From positions 1 through 62,419 of the forward strand of contig NZ_QFXK01000089.1 of NCBI RefSeq assembly GCF_003261635.1: a DNA stretch of 62,419 bases, read 5' to 3'. The stretch comes from Kribbella monticola. GTDB taxonomy: Bacteria; Actinomycetota; Actinomycetes; Propionibacteriales; Kribbellaceae. The notes beneath the pieces were generated by a model that did no database searches, was not told where the DNA came from, and saw only the letters and a program-made list of their open reading frames with translations. Both the position numbers and the translations under genes were made by a program. The number at the start of each line of letters is the position of its first letter. Position 1 is the stretch's first letter. Below, piece by piece: positions 50,748 to 59,357 of the stretch.

Positions 50748-51311
50748 ATGGCTGACAAGGACCGGGAGCACCCGCGCGAGGTGATTCTTGCGGCGTGTGC
50801 TGAGCACGGTGAGGACACGGTGATCGACTGGTGTGTCGCGTTCCTGACCGGTGAGATCTCGGGCGAGGACGCGTTCGGTCGCGAGTTGCCCAAGCTGGTC
50901 GCGATCACCGGGAGTGAGAATCCGGGCGGGTGGGCGCATCCGGTCGATCCGGTGAACTACTACTGGGTGCGGGTGTGGGCGGCCCGGGCGTTCCTCTACA
51001 TCTGGCGTGACGACGTGGTGGAGGCGCTGCTCGTCGCGGCGGATGATCCGGCTTGGCGGGTGCGGGAGCACGTCGCGCGCATCACGGCTCAACGCGAGCT
51101 CGGGCAATTGGTGGACTCGCTGTTGCCGATGCTCGCGCACGAGCTGCCACGAGTCCGGGCAAGCGCAGTACGGGCGGTGGGTGCGGCGGGGGAGTACGAG
51201 CACGCCGCGGCGCTGGAAGAGTTGCAGGACGACCCTGACCCCACTGTGCGAGCCGCCGTCGAGCGCGCCCTGCAGCGATTGGAGGACCGACTGGACAGGG
51301 ACGTGCGCTAA
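50748..51311 (+). CDS. HEAT-repeat domain protein
   Basis: The 187-residue protein has a helical N-terminal half and a C-terminal half built of HEAT-like repeats (VEALLVAADDPAWRVREHVARITA, LVDSLLPMLAHELPRVRASAVRAVGAAG, AALEELQDDPDPTVRAAVERAL). HEAT repeats bind proteins; no catalytic residues are seen. The start is ATG 50748, giving MADKDREHPREV. It is divergent from the ECF sigma factor, about 80 bp away. Confidence 0.8.
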   Translation: MADKDREHPREVILAACAEHGEDTVIDWCVAFLTGEISGEDAFGRELPKLVAITGSENPGGWAHPVDPVNYYWVRVWAARAFLYIWRDDVVEALLVAADDPAWRVREHVARITAQRELGQLVDSLLPMLAHELPRVRASAVRAVGAAGEYEHAAALEELQDDPDPTVRAAVERALQRLEDRLDRDVR

Positions 51312-51365
51312 GGGCAGGTGGACCCCGGCCAACCGACCGGAGCCCACCCGACTGATCACAACCTG

Positions 51366-51401
51366 CCTCGGGCACTCCGCCCGGAGGCGAAGCGCCCGAG
51401 G
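51366..51401. terminator. Bipartite hairpin between convergent HEAT and subtilase genes
   Basis: CCTCGGGC (51366-51373) pairs with GCCCGAGG (51394-51401), and an inner CTCCG-CC-CGGAG (51375-51386) makes a second stem. Confidence 0.65.
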
Positions 51402-51420
51402 TGGCTCGGGAGTTGTCGGC

Positions 51421-54400
51421 TCAAGAGCCGAGGGTGTTGAGCTTCTCCAGCAGCAGGGTTTGCTGGGCTAGCTGGGCGTTCGTGGAGGCAGGGTTGAGGC
51501 GGATCGACTCGGCCTTCGTCATCACCTGGCCGAAGGTACTGTCCGGCCTGAGATCCAGGTTGGTGTCGACCGGGCTGCCCAGGTCGAACGAGCCGTCGGC
51601 GAAGTTCAGCCAGGCTGTCAGCGCCTGCCGGTCGAACTCGGCCTTCGGGTTCAGCAGCTGGAGGTTGAGTACGGCGTTCGCCTTGGCCATCGTCGAGACG
51701 TCCTTCACCTCGGAGAAGACAGGACTCATGTGCTGGACCACCTGCAGGTAGCAATTGATCGTGCTCACCGGCAGATCGACCGGCGGGATCCGCAGCCCGG
51801 GGCGAGTCTGCAGGAACCACAACGGCGCGATCCTGGTCAGGTGCGCGTTACCGGTGACGATCACCTTCGCGGCATCGGCGCCCGTCCCGCCGTCGTCGTC
51901 CCGCGCGCCGAACCCGACGTCGTAGCTGCACGCCGACCCGAAGGTGTGGGCCTTGGTGTCCGTCACGTCCCGCGGTTGCAGGCTCGGGCTGGTCGCCGGG
52001 TCGGTTCCCGGCGGGTTGACCAGATAGTTCGTCGTCACGTCTGGCGCAGGTGCTCCGTCGCCCCAGTTCCAGCTCAGCGCGAGATCGTCGCTACCCGGAT
52101 CGGTCGACCGGCCGGCGAAGTTGACCGGCTGCCCGCTGTGCGCGATGAAGGTCGGTACGCCGTTCACCACCTGCGCGCCCGACTCGTCGATCGTGGCCGT
52201 GGGAGCGACGTTGGTGACCTGGAGCGGGAAGGACGCCGTACCGGTACCGCCGTCGTCGTCGGTCACCTCGACTCCGACGGTGAAGGACCCGTTGTCGCCG
52301 TACGCCTGGTTCCCGGTCACCTCCCCGCGATCCGCTGGCGGCCCATCGTGCGTGAGCAGCAGCGAACCTGTGGACGGCGCCCCGAATCCCCAGTCGAGCG
52401 ATGACGTGTACGTGTCACCCCACCCGGGATCGGTGAACGATGCCTTGGTAGCGAGCACCGACCCCTCGGTGATCGTCTTCACCTGGGCCGGATCGATGGT
52501 GACGACCGGTGCGACGTTGCTGACCTGTACTGCGAACGAGGCCGAGCTGGACCCACCGTCGTCGTCAGCCACCGTCACCTTGACGGTGTAGCTGCCGTTG
52601 TCGGCGTACTCGTGGCTGCCCGTGACTTCACCGCGATCGACCGGTGGTCCCTCGACAGTCGGATTCGGACTGACCGAACTCGTGCTGCCGTCGCCCCACT
52701 CGACCGTTGCCGAGTAGGTGTCGGTCCAGCCTGGATCGGAGAAGGCCGCCTTCACAGTGAAGGTGCTGCCTTCAGACGCTGTTGTCAGTTGCCCCGCGTC
52801 GATGGTGACGGTCGGCGCCACGTTCGCCACGGTCACGTGGAAGGTCGTGGTCGCGGTCTCGCCCTTGTCGTCGGTAGCCGTGATCGTGACGTCGCCGCTC
52901 TGGCCCGGTCCGTCGTCGGTGCCGAGACTCCAGGTCCATCGGCCGCCGCCGACGTTCGTGACCACGCCACTGGAGGCGGTCAACGTGACGGCTCGGCCCT
53001 CGGGATCGCTGAAGCCACCGCTGTTGGTGGCGGTCGTTCCCTCGTTGACGTCGACAGTGCCATGGTCCGCTGTGATGGTCGGCGGATTGTTGCCCTGCTG
53101 CAAGGCGGCCAGCAGGTCGATGCGCGGAGTGGTGGCATTCGTCGTACCGCTGGTCGGGTAGGTGATGTCCACACCGGTGTCGCGCAGGTAGCCGAGCAGG
53201 GTGGCTGCGGTGGCCGTCGGGTAGGCGCTCCGGAGCGCCGCGATGGCACCGGCGACGTGGGGCGCGGCCATCGACGTACCGTCGAGGGAGGCCCAGGCAT
53301 CGTCGGGGACCGACGACCGGATCGACGTACCGGGGGCGAACAGGTCGAGCAGCGGTCCGCGGTTGGAGTAGCTCGCGGGCGAGTCGACATCGTTGCCGGA
53401 GGCATCGGCACTGATCGCGCCGACGGTGACGGCGGTGGAGATGCAGCCCGGTGAGCCGACGCCGGCCGGATGCGACTCGTTGCCGGCCGAGATCGTCGTC
53501 GTGATGCCCACCGAGAGCAGCAGGTCGATCGGCGCCTTGTCCATGCTGCTGTCACAGTTGGTGGTGTTGTTGCTGGTGTCGCCGCCGCTCAGATTCGCCG
53601 AGGCGATGGTGAAGCTGTTGCGCAGGTCGTAGATGCGCTGCATGCCCTTGATGAAGTCGGAGTCGAAGAACTGTACGCAGGGCGAGCCGCCGGTGCAGCC
53701 GCTGTTGACCCGGTGGTAGATCTGGATCGCGATGATGTTCGCGCCCGGCGCGACTCCGTTGCCTGGGGCACCGGTCACGCCGGCTCCGTTGCCGGCCGCG
53801 ATCCCGGCGACGTGGCTGCCGTGCCGGCAGATGTTGGTGGTTCCGTTCAAGCACTGCGCGGTCTCGGCATCGGCTGCCCCGGCGCCGGTCTGGGTGTCGG
53901 TGCCGTTGGGGCAGAGCGAGGCCTGGGTCTTGGCGTCACTCACGCTGGAGTAGCAGGCCTCGGACACGATCCGGCCGGCGAAGAACGGATGGTCCCGATC
54001 GATGCCGGTGTCGAGGATCGCCACCGTCTGGCCGCTGCCGGTGAAGCCGAGTTGCTGGACCTTGTCGGCGTGGATGAACGGGATGCTGGACGCCAGCGTC
54101 GGTGAGCCGACCTTGTCTTCCTGGATCGACACCACGTCCGGATCAGTCGCCAGCTCCTGGATCGCCTGCTCGTCCGCGTTGAGCGCGAGCAGCGGGAACG
54201 AGCTGTAGGTCTGGTTCTGCTCGACGGTGCCCTGATCGATGTTGTCGAGGACCGCCTGCTTGTCCGCGAGCCGGTCGACCCGGACGATCACCCGGGCCGA
54301 TCCCTGCTGCTCGGCCGTCGCCATCAACTGGCGTTCCCCGGCATCAGGACCGGGCGATGCCTGTACTGCGGCCGGTACGGCGACCTGGTCCGCGGCCGGT

Positions 54401-54495
54401 AGAGCGCCCTGCGCAGCCGCGGGTAGTTGTGTCGTCGCGGCGGCCAAGGTGACCAAGGCCAGCGCGCCGGCAGCGAACAGTCTTCGGACTTTCAT
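51421..54495 (-). CDS. Secreted subtilisin-like (S8) protease with PKD-like repeats
   Basis: The 1024-residue protein has a signal peptide and an I9-like propeptide (about 65-130, ARVIVRVDRLADKQAVL...VVSIQEDK). The catalytic S8 domain has Asp162 in VAILDTGID, His225 in HGSHVAGIAAG and Ser408 in GTSMAAPHVAGA, with the oxyanion Asn in SAGNE. After about residue 450 come four PKD/Ig-like repeats (WGDGSTS, TFSDPGWTDTYSATVEW and VADDDGGSSSASF type), then a 140-residue domain of unknown kind. PKD repeats usually hold substrates or the cell wall. It is downstream of a propeptide-like lipoprotein gene. Confidence 0.93.
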   Translation of the reverse strand: MKVRRLFAAGALALVTLAAATTQLPAAAQGALPAADQVAVPAAVQASPGPDAGERQLMATAEQQGSARVIVRVDRLADKQAVLDNIDQGTVEQNQTYSSFPLLALNADEQAIQELATDPDVVSIQEDKVGSPTLASSIPFIHADKVQQLGFTGSGQTVAILDTGIDRDHPFFAGRIVSEACYSSVSDAKTQASLCPNGTDTQTGAGAADAETAQCLNGTTNICRHGSHVAGIAAGNGAGVTGAPGNGVAPGANIIAIQIYHRVNSGCTGGSPCVQFFDSDFIKGMQRIYDLRNSFTIASANLSGGDTSNNTTNCDSSMDKAPIDLLLSVGITTTISAGNESHPAGVGSPGCISTAVTVGAISADASGNDVDSPASYSNRGPLLDLFAPGTSIRSSVPDDAWASLDGTSMAAPHVAGAIAALRSAYPTATAATLLGYLRDTGVDITYPTSGTTNATTPRIDLLAALQQGNNPPTITADHGTVDVNEGTTATNSGGFSDPEGRAVTLTASSGVVTNVGGGRWTWSLGTDDGPGQSGDVTITATDDKGETATTTFHVTVANVAPTVTIDAGQLTTASEGSTFTVKAAFSDPGWTDTYSATVEWGDGSTSSVSPNPTVEGPPVDRGEVTGSHEYADNGSYTVKVTVADDDGGSSSASFAVQVSNVAPVVTIDPAQVKTITEGSVLATKASFTDPGWGDTYTSSLDWGFGAPSTGSLLLTHDGPPADRGEVTGNQAYGDNGSFTVGVEVTDDDGGTGTASFPLQVTNVAPTATIDESGAQVVNGVPTFIAHSGQPVNFAGRSTDPGSDDLALSWNWGDGAPAPDVTTNYLVNPPGTDPATSPSLQPRDVTDTKAHTFGSACSYDVGFGARDDDGGTGADAAKVIVTGNAHLTRIAPLWFLQTRPGLRIPPVDLPVSTINCYLQVVQHMSPVFSEVKDVSTMAKANAVLNLQLLNPKAEFDRQALTAWLNFADGSFDLGSPVDTNLDLRPDSTFGQVMTKAESIRLNPASTNAQLAQQTLLLEKLNTLGS

Positions 54496-54523
54496 GGTGG
54501 ATCCCCCCTGGGATGTGACCGGC

Positions 54524-54934
54524 TCAGCCGTTCTGAGACCTGGCGGTGTCTTCGTGGACGGCTGCGACTCGGGACGAGCGCAGCAGGTGCCGAAGGGCAT
54601 CGGCGTCGACGGTGAGCGACAGTTGCGGCGTGTACGCGAAGCGATGAACGTTCCGCACCTGATAGCCGGCAAGCTCAGCCAGTACTGCGGTTTGCGCGGC
54701 GCTGATCTTCTTCCGCTGCACCTGCCGGGCGTGCTCGTCCGGCAGGTCGCCTTCGGCGGTGTACTGCCCCGCCAGCCGGACGATCACAGGCAACGAGCCG
54801 CCGGCCGGCACCCGGGCGAGCAGAGTGCTCTCCGCGTCCGGCGTCGGCGAGGATTCCCCGCCGACGCCGCCGCCCCCGCATGCCGCGGTGAGGACAACCG
54901 CCACCACCGCGACAACCAGCCCGATCGAACGCAA
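54524..54934 (-). CDS. Lipoprotein resembling a free-standing subtilisin propeptide (I9-like)
   Basis: The roughly 136-residue protein has a lipoprotein signal; counted from TTG 54934 the lipobox LTAAC puts the cysteine at residue 19. The mature part is short and ends in the fold typical of the subtilisin propeptide/inhibitor I9: IVRLAGQYTAEGDLP, a helix rich in KKISAAQ, then YTPQLSLTVDADALRHLL and VAAVHEDT. I9 domains inhibit and help fold S8 proteases. The subtilase with its own propeptide follows 28 nt downstream. I prefer TTG 54934, which has GGGGGAAG ahead, over GTG 54979. Assignment to I9 is by pattern and is inference. Confidence 0.6.
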   Translation of the reverse strand: MRSIGLVVAVVAVVLTAACGGGGVGGESSPTPDAESTLLARVPAGGSLPVIVRLAGQYTAEGDLPDEHARQVQRKKISAAQTAVLAELAGYQVRNVHRFAYTPQLSLTVDADALRHLLRSSRVAAVHEDTARSQNG

Positions 54935-55053
54935 GGCTTCCCCCGATGCCCCAGCGCGACCCCCGTGGACCGCGTACACCCCATCCTCAGGACAGGTCTT
55001 CAGAAACCCTTAAAGCCGACGTACCGCACGCGACAAAGCCTCGCCCGGCGATA

Positions 55054-55121
55054 CGTCGTACGGGCTAGCCGGCGAAGCGTCGTACGGGCGAGCCGGCGAA
55101 GCGTCGTGCGGGCTAGCCGGT
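55054..55121. repeat. 24-bp tandem repeat at 3' end of HIT gene
   Basis: Three consecutive 24-nt units begin CGTCGTACGGG(C/A)TAGCCGGCGA-like at 55054, 55078 and 55102. The last (55102-55121) contains the stop codon of the HIT gene on the reverse strand. It appears to be an expansion of the gene's end. Confidence 0.7.
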
Positions 55122-55529
55122 CAGCGCCGTGCGGAGCTTCTCGGCGTACGACGCGGCTTCGTCGTCGTCCGCGTACTTGGTGCGCGGCCAGAAGAATCCG
55201 CGCAGCCTGTCACCCTTCGTCCGCGGTACGACGTGGACGTGCAGGTGCGGCACAGACTGCGACACAACGTTGTTGACGGCAACGAACGACCCCTGCGCCC
55301 CGTACGCCGTACGCACGGCCGCCGCCACCGCTCGGGCCGCCCCGAAGAGCGGCACGGTCAGCTCGTCGGGCAGCTCGACCATCGTGGCGATGTGCTCGCG
55401 CGGCACCAGCAACGTGTGCCCCTTGAAAACCGGCCGGATGTCGAGGAATCCGAGCACGTCCGGCGACTCGTACACGAGGTGCGCCGGCGTCGATCCCGCG
55501 ATGATCGAGCAGAAGAGACAGTCAGCCAT
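55113..55529 (-). CDS. HIT family hydrolase
   Basis: The 138-residue protein has CLFCSIIAG at the N terminus, KGHTLLVPREHIATMVEL, and the histidine triad HLHVHVV (His95, His97, His99). These proteins hydrolyse nucleotide phosphoramidates or dinucleotide polyphosphates. The ATG 55529 overlaps the upstream antiporter stop by 4 nt, so it is co-expressed with it. The start follows the normal family length. Confidence 0.92.
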   Translation of the reverse strand: MADCLFCSIIAGSTPAHLVYESPDVLGFLDIRPVFKGHTLLVPREHIATMVELPDELTVPLFGAARAVAAAVRTAYGAQGSFVAVNNVVSQSVPHLHVHVVPRTKGDRLRGFFWPRTKYADDDEAASYAEKLRTALTG

Positions 55530-57478
55530 CAGCCCAGTTTCTCGTCGATGAAGCACCAGCGCCAATCCTCGCCCGGCTCGAAGCTCCGCATCACCGGGTG
55601 ACGCGTCGTCTCGAAATGCTTGCTGGCATGGCGTTCGGGGGAGGAGTCGCAGCAACCGACGTGACCGCACTGCAGGCACAGCCGCAGGTGCACCCACGAG
55701 CCGCCGTCGGCGAGGCACTCCTCGCAGCCCTCCGGGGTGTTCGGCGTCAGGACGCACGGCGCCTGCTCGAGGTGCTCGCATTCGGCGCCGGGCGCCGGCT
55801 GGATCCGCAGCGAGTCGGACTGCCCGCCGACGTCGTCGGCCTCGGCCCGGTCGAGAATCGACTCCTCGATGTCGAGCTGGATCTGAGCCCGTTGCAACAC
55901 CTCGTCGGCGACCAGACCGTCGTCCCGCACTTTGAGGATGTGCCCGCGCTCGGCCTCCAGCATCGCCATCCGCAGTCGCCGGTAGGCCTCGCTGGGAGTT
56001 TCGTACTCCGACTCGGGCCGGCCGAGTCGCTCCCAGGCAGCCTGCGCGCGGGATTCACCACGCTGGCGAAGCAGTGCGATGACTTCTTCCGGATCATCCG
56101 GCGTGATCAGGCGATCGAGCTCGGCTTCGGCGGCCCGGTGCGCCCCTTGCAGTACGGCGGCCTCCTGCAGCGCGTCTTCCGCGGGATCCGGGCCGGGCAG
56201 GCGCAAACGCCGTACGAGCCACGGCAGGGTGGAGCCTTGGAGCAGCAGGGTTCCAGCGGTCACCGTCAGCGCGATGAACACCAGCACCTCGCGATGCGGC
56301 GTCTCTTCGGGCAGGACGAAGACCGCGGCGAGAGTGACCACACCGCGCATCCCGGCCCAGGACACGACCACCAGGCTCTGCCAGCTGACCGGCCCCGGCC
56401 GCGACCGGCCGAGGATTCGCCGAGACAGCAGAGTGACCGGGAAGAGCCAGATCGGCCGGAGCAGGATCACCGCTGCGAAGACGCCGACGGTGGCGATCGT
56501 GATCGTGCTCGTCGACAACGGGCTGTGGGAGACGTCGTCGAGGATCCAGCGCGTCTGCAGACCGATCAGCAGGAAGACCGTGTTCTCCAGCAGGAACTGG
56601 AATGTCCGCCAGTTGGTGCGCTCGGACATCCGGGACGCGGCGGACTGAATGATCGGAGCCTTGTGACCGAGCAACAAGCCGGTCACCACGACGGACAGCA
56701 CGCCCGAGGCGTGGATCTCCTCGGCGGCGATGTAGGCGATGAAAGGCGCGGTCAGGCTGAGCGTCGTGTCGAGGACGGGATCGGTGAACCGCTTGCGGAT
56801 CTTGGCCAGCACGATCGCGCACACCAGGCCGACCGCAACCCCTCCGCCGGCCGCCAGCAGGAAGTCCAGACCGACGCTCAGCGGGGTCGGCGAGTGGACG
56901 TCGCTGGGGTCGTCGCCGCGGATCAGGGCGATACTCGCCGCGCCGGCCGCGATCGCCGTACGGAGTCCGACCAGGGCGGTGGCGTCGTTGAGCAGGCTTT
57001 CACCCTCGAGGATCGTGACGACCCGGCGCGGCAGCCCGACCCGCTTCGCGATCGCCGTCGCCGCCACCGCGTCGGGTGGGGCGACGACCGCGCCGAGCGC
57101 GAAGGCCGCCCACAGGGGGAGCGGTTCGAGACCCTGCGACTTCGCCGCGCTACCGAGCAGCCAGTACGCGACCAGGCCGACGCCGATAGTGGTGAACGCG
57201 ACCAGGCCGACCGACAGCAACCCGATCGAACGGCGGTGCTTCGAGAAGTCGACCAGGCTCGTCTTGATAGCCGCCGAGTAGAGCAGCGGCGGAAGAAAAC
57301 CGACCAGGACGACCTCGTGGGACAGCTCGATCTGCGGAACGAACGGCAGGTACGACGCCGCGACGCCGACGACGACGAGCAGCAGGGGAGCCGACACCCC
57401 GATTCGCCGGGCCAGCGCTGCCCCGGCCGCCACCACGGCGACCAGAGCGACAACGAGGATCGCGATATGCACGGCCAC
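55529..57478 (-). CDS. Cation/proton antiporter (NhaP/CPA1-like) with C-terminal UBP-type zinc finger
   Basis: The 649-residue protein has an N-terminal CPA1 antiporter domain with about twelve helices. The conserved block PPDAVAATAIAKRVGLPRRV and ESLLNDATALV are the Na+/H+ antiporter signatures with the cation-binding Asp. After the membrane part (about residue 415) comes a soluble helical segment, then a UBP-type zinc finger (about 575-649) with cysteine and histidine pairs CEECLADGG, LRLCLQCGHVGCCD and RHASKHFETTRHPVM. Such a zinc finger normally binds ubiquitin C termini in eukaryotes; in bacterial antiporters its ligand is unknown. Confidence 0.9.
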   Translation of the reverse strand: MAVHIAILVVALVAVVAAGAALARRIGVSAPLLLVVVGVAASYLPFVPQIELSHEVVLVGFLPPLLYSAAIKTSLVDFSKHRRSIGLLSVGLVAFTTIGVGLVAYWLLGSAAKSQGLEPLPLWAAFALGAVVAPPDAVAATAIAKRVGLPRRVVTILEGESLLNDATALVGLRTAIAAGAASIALIRGDDPSDVHSPTPLSVGLDFLLAAGGGVAVGLVCAIVLAKIRKRFTDPVLDTTLSLTAPFIAYIAAEEIHASGVLSVVVTGLLLGHKAPIIQSAASRMSERTNWRTFQFLLENTVFLLIGLQTRWILDDVSHSPLSTSTITIATVGVFAAVILLRPIWLFPVTLLSRRILGRSRPGPVSWQSLVVVSWAGMRGVVTLAAVFVLPEETPHREVLVFIALTVTAGTLLLQGSTLPWLVRRLRLPGPDPAEDALQEAAVLQGAHRAAEAELDRLITPDDPEEVIALLRQRGESRAQAAWERLGRPESEYETPSEAYRRLRMAMLEAERGHILKVRDDGLVADEVLQRAQIQLDIEESILDRAEADDVGGQSDSLRIQPAPGAECEHLEQAPCVLTPNTPEGCEECLADGGSWVHLRLCLQCGHVGCCDSSPERHASKHFETTRHPVMRSFEPGEDWRWCFIDEKLG

Positions 57479-57629
57479 AGTCTCGCAGTTCGGGGCCGAT
57501 GGAGCCCGCCGGTTCGCCCACAGCGGAGCAGGTGACCCGCGCGTAACTTAGGGGCCTCATGGTCTGGTTCTCGTCGGTGGCCTGGTCTAGCGTGTGCGCA
57601 CCGGGAGATGCCGATGACTAGGGGTCACC

Positions 57630-59156
57630 ATGAGCCGCCGCCGCCCTGCTTTGCGAATCTCAGTCGCTGTCGCCTTGCTGGCCACAGCTGTCCTGCCCGT
57701 GGCGCCCGCTGCGGCCGCTGACGCCAGTACGACGAACGGCTGTATCGCCAGCGTCCCAGAGCCGGGCAGCACCACGCCGGTGCGGATCTGCTACTCGCTG
57801 TTCAAGCCCGACGGCGCCTCGGCCGGTCACACCGTTCCGCTGATCTTCCACAGTCACGGCTGGGGTGGCAGCCGGACCAAGGACCCGGCCGCCTTCAAGT
57901 CCTGGCTCGATGCCGGGTACGGCGTACTCAGCTTCGACCAGCGCAGTTTCGGCGAGAGCACCGGCGTCGCGCACGTGATGAACCCGGACTTCGAAGGCCG
58001 GGACGTGGTCAAGCTGGTCGACTTCGTCGCCTCCCTGGACTGGGTGACCAAGCAACGGCCGGGCGACCCGCTGATCGGCGCGATCGGCGGTTCGTACGGC
58101 GGTGGTTACCAGTTCGCCGGCGCTTTCACCGAGCTCCGCGATCGCGGTCGGACCAGGTTCGACGCGCTGGCGCCCGAGATCACCTGGTGGGATCTCAAGC
58201 AGAGCCTGGCACCGGACGAAGCGGCCCGGACGCTCTGGCTGGCGATCCTGTACGCCGGTGGCGGTACGCATCTACCGCCCGCGGTGGGCGCGGCCTTCGT
58301 CTCGCTGGTCACGACCGGGACCTGGCCCACTGGGCAAGCCGGCCGGGACCTCGACGCCTTCTTCGCGAAGAACGGCCCCGCGTGGCAGGTCGCGCACGGG
58401 CGCAAGCTGGACATCCCGGTGCTGTTCGGCCAGGGCCTTTCGGACAACCTCTTCAACCTCAACCAAGGCCTGCAGAACTTCCAGCACGCGCTGACACCGC
58501 GCGCCCGGCAGCGCTCGATCTTCGTCGGCTACAACGGCGGCCACACCTTGCCCAGCGTGCTGCCACCGGGATTCGCCACGCCTGGCGATCCTTGTTCCGT
58601 CGCGCTCGGCAGCCCTTCGTTCGGGGCCCTGGAGCAACGGTTCATGGCGCTCAACCTGCTGAAGCAGCAGACCGGGCTGACCGGCTTCGGCAGCTACCAC
58701 CTCGCGACTGCCGACGGTCGTTGCCTCGAACAACGAAACCTGACGCCCAACACGCAGTACCGGCTCGGCAAGGTGATCACCTCGGCCAACCTCGGCTTGC
58801 CGATCCAGCTCGAACTGGCCAAGGGCCCGATCACCGTGGCCGGCGTACCGCGACTCCAGGCAAAGGTCAGCAGCCTGCTGCCGGACGCCGGCGCCTTCTT
58901 CGCCCTCAGTGTCGGCACCTCCGCGCTGGACGCCAAGATCGTCCAGAACAACACGATGCCGCTCCGCGAGCAGCGGGTGGTCCATGGCGCGCGTCGGTCG
59001 ATCGATCTGCCCGGGATCGCGGTCGACGTACCGGCGGGCAAGTCCTTGTTCCTCACGGTTTCGCCGGTCGCCGACATGTTCGCCGGGCAGAACGGCCGGG
59101 TGCCGAACCTCTTGAAGCTGGACGACCTGAGGCTCAGCCTGCACCGGGTTCGGTGA
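57630..59156 (+). CDS. Secreted alpha/beta hydrolase (CocE/NonD or X-Pro dipeptidyl-peptidase-like)
   Basis: The 508-residue protein has a signal peptide (cleavage near AAAADA, about residue 30) and an alpha/beta hydrolase domain: LIFHSHGWGGS, FDQRSFGESTG, the nucleophile in GAIGGSYGGGYQ, an acidic residue in FGQGLSDNLFN, and the histidine in GYNGGHTLPS. The C-terminal 180 residues form a beta-rich domain like those of X-Pro dipeptidyl-peptidase (XPP)-type enzymes. It probably releases small molecules or peptides outside the cell; the substrate is unknown. The start is ATG 57630. Confidence 0.88.
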   Translation: MSRRRPALRISVAVALLATAVLPVAPAAAADASTTNGCIASVPEPGSTTPVRICYSLFKPDGASAGHTVPLIFHSHGWGGSRTKDPAAFKSWLDAGYGVLSFDQRSFGESTGVAHVMNPDFEGRDVVKLVDFVASLDWVTKQRPGDPLIGAIGGSYGGGYQFAGAFTELRDRGRTRFDALAPEITWWDLKQSLAPDEAARTLWLAILYAGGGTHLPPAVGAAFVSLVTTGTWPTGQAGRDLDAFFAKNGPAWQVAHGRKLDIPVLFGQGLSDNLFNLNQGLQNFQHALTPRARQRSIFVGYNGGHTLPSVLPPGFATPGDPCSVALGSPSFGALEQRFMALNLLKQQTGLTGFGSYHLATADGRCLEQRNLTPNTQYRLGKVITSANLGLPIQLELAKGPITVAGVPRLQAKVSSLLPDAGAFFALSVGTSALDAKIVQNNTMPLREQRVVHGARRSIDLPGIAVDVPAGKSLFLTVSPVADMFAGQNGRVPNLLKLDDLRLSLHRVR

Positions 59157-59195
59157 CGGTGCCGGCACGAGACGTGACAACACTTCGAACAACGT

Positions 59196-59315
59196 GCAAG
59201 AGATTGCCGGCGGCCCGCCCGCTCCACCAAGCTGGTCCGGCCGCCGGGTTGGGCTCAACACCGTCCGGCTGGGGCGGGGCGGCTCCAGCCGGGCCCAACC
59301 CGGCGCATCTCTTGC
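59196..59315. other. Three-way-junction structured element in convergent gap
   Basis: Four perfect helices nest in 120 nt: P1 GCAAGAGAT (59196-59204) with 59307-59315; P2 CCGGCGGCC (59207-59215) with 59239-59247; P3 GTTGGGC (59248-59254) with 59293-59299; P4 CCGGCTGG (59265-59272) with 59285-59292, stacked on P3. P1 closes over P2 and P3/P4 to form a three-way junction. An alternative 13-bp stem (59242-59254 with 59293-59305) competes. It lies between convergent genes, so termination is possible, but it is far more elaborate than the other terminators here. Confidence 0.55.
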
Positions 59316-59357
59316 TCTTCAGCGAACTTTGTCGCGTCTTCAGCGGACCTTGTCGAG
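59316..59357. repeat. 21-bp tandem duplication at end of DUF402 gene
   Basis: TCTTCAGCGAACTTTGTCGCG (59316-59336) is repeated as 59337-59357 with a few changes. The second copy holds the DUF402 stop codon, so the gene's 3' end was duplicated. Confidence 0.65.

Noticed and set aside
55054..55121. Short regularly spaced repeats considered as a CRISPR array.
   Set aside because: Units are directly adjacent with no unique spacers and no cas genes are near.
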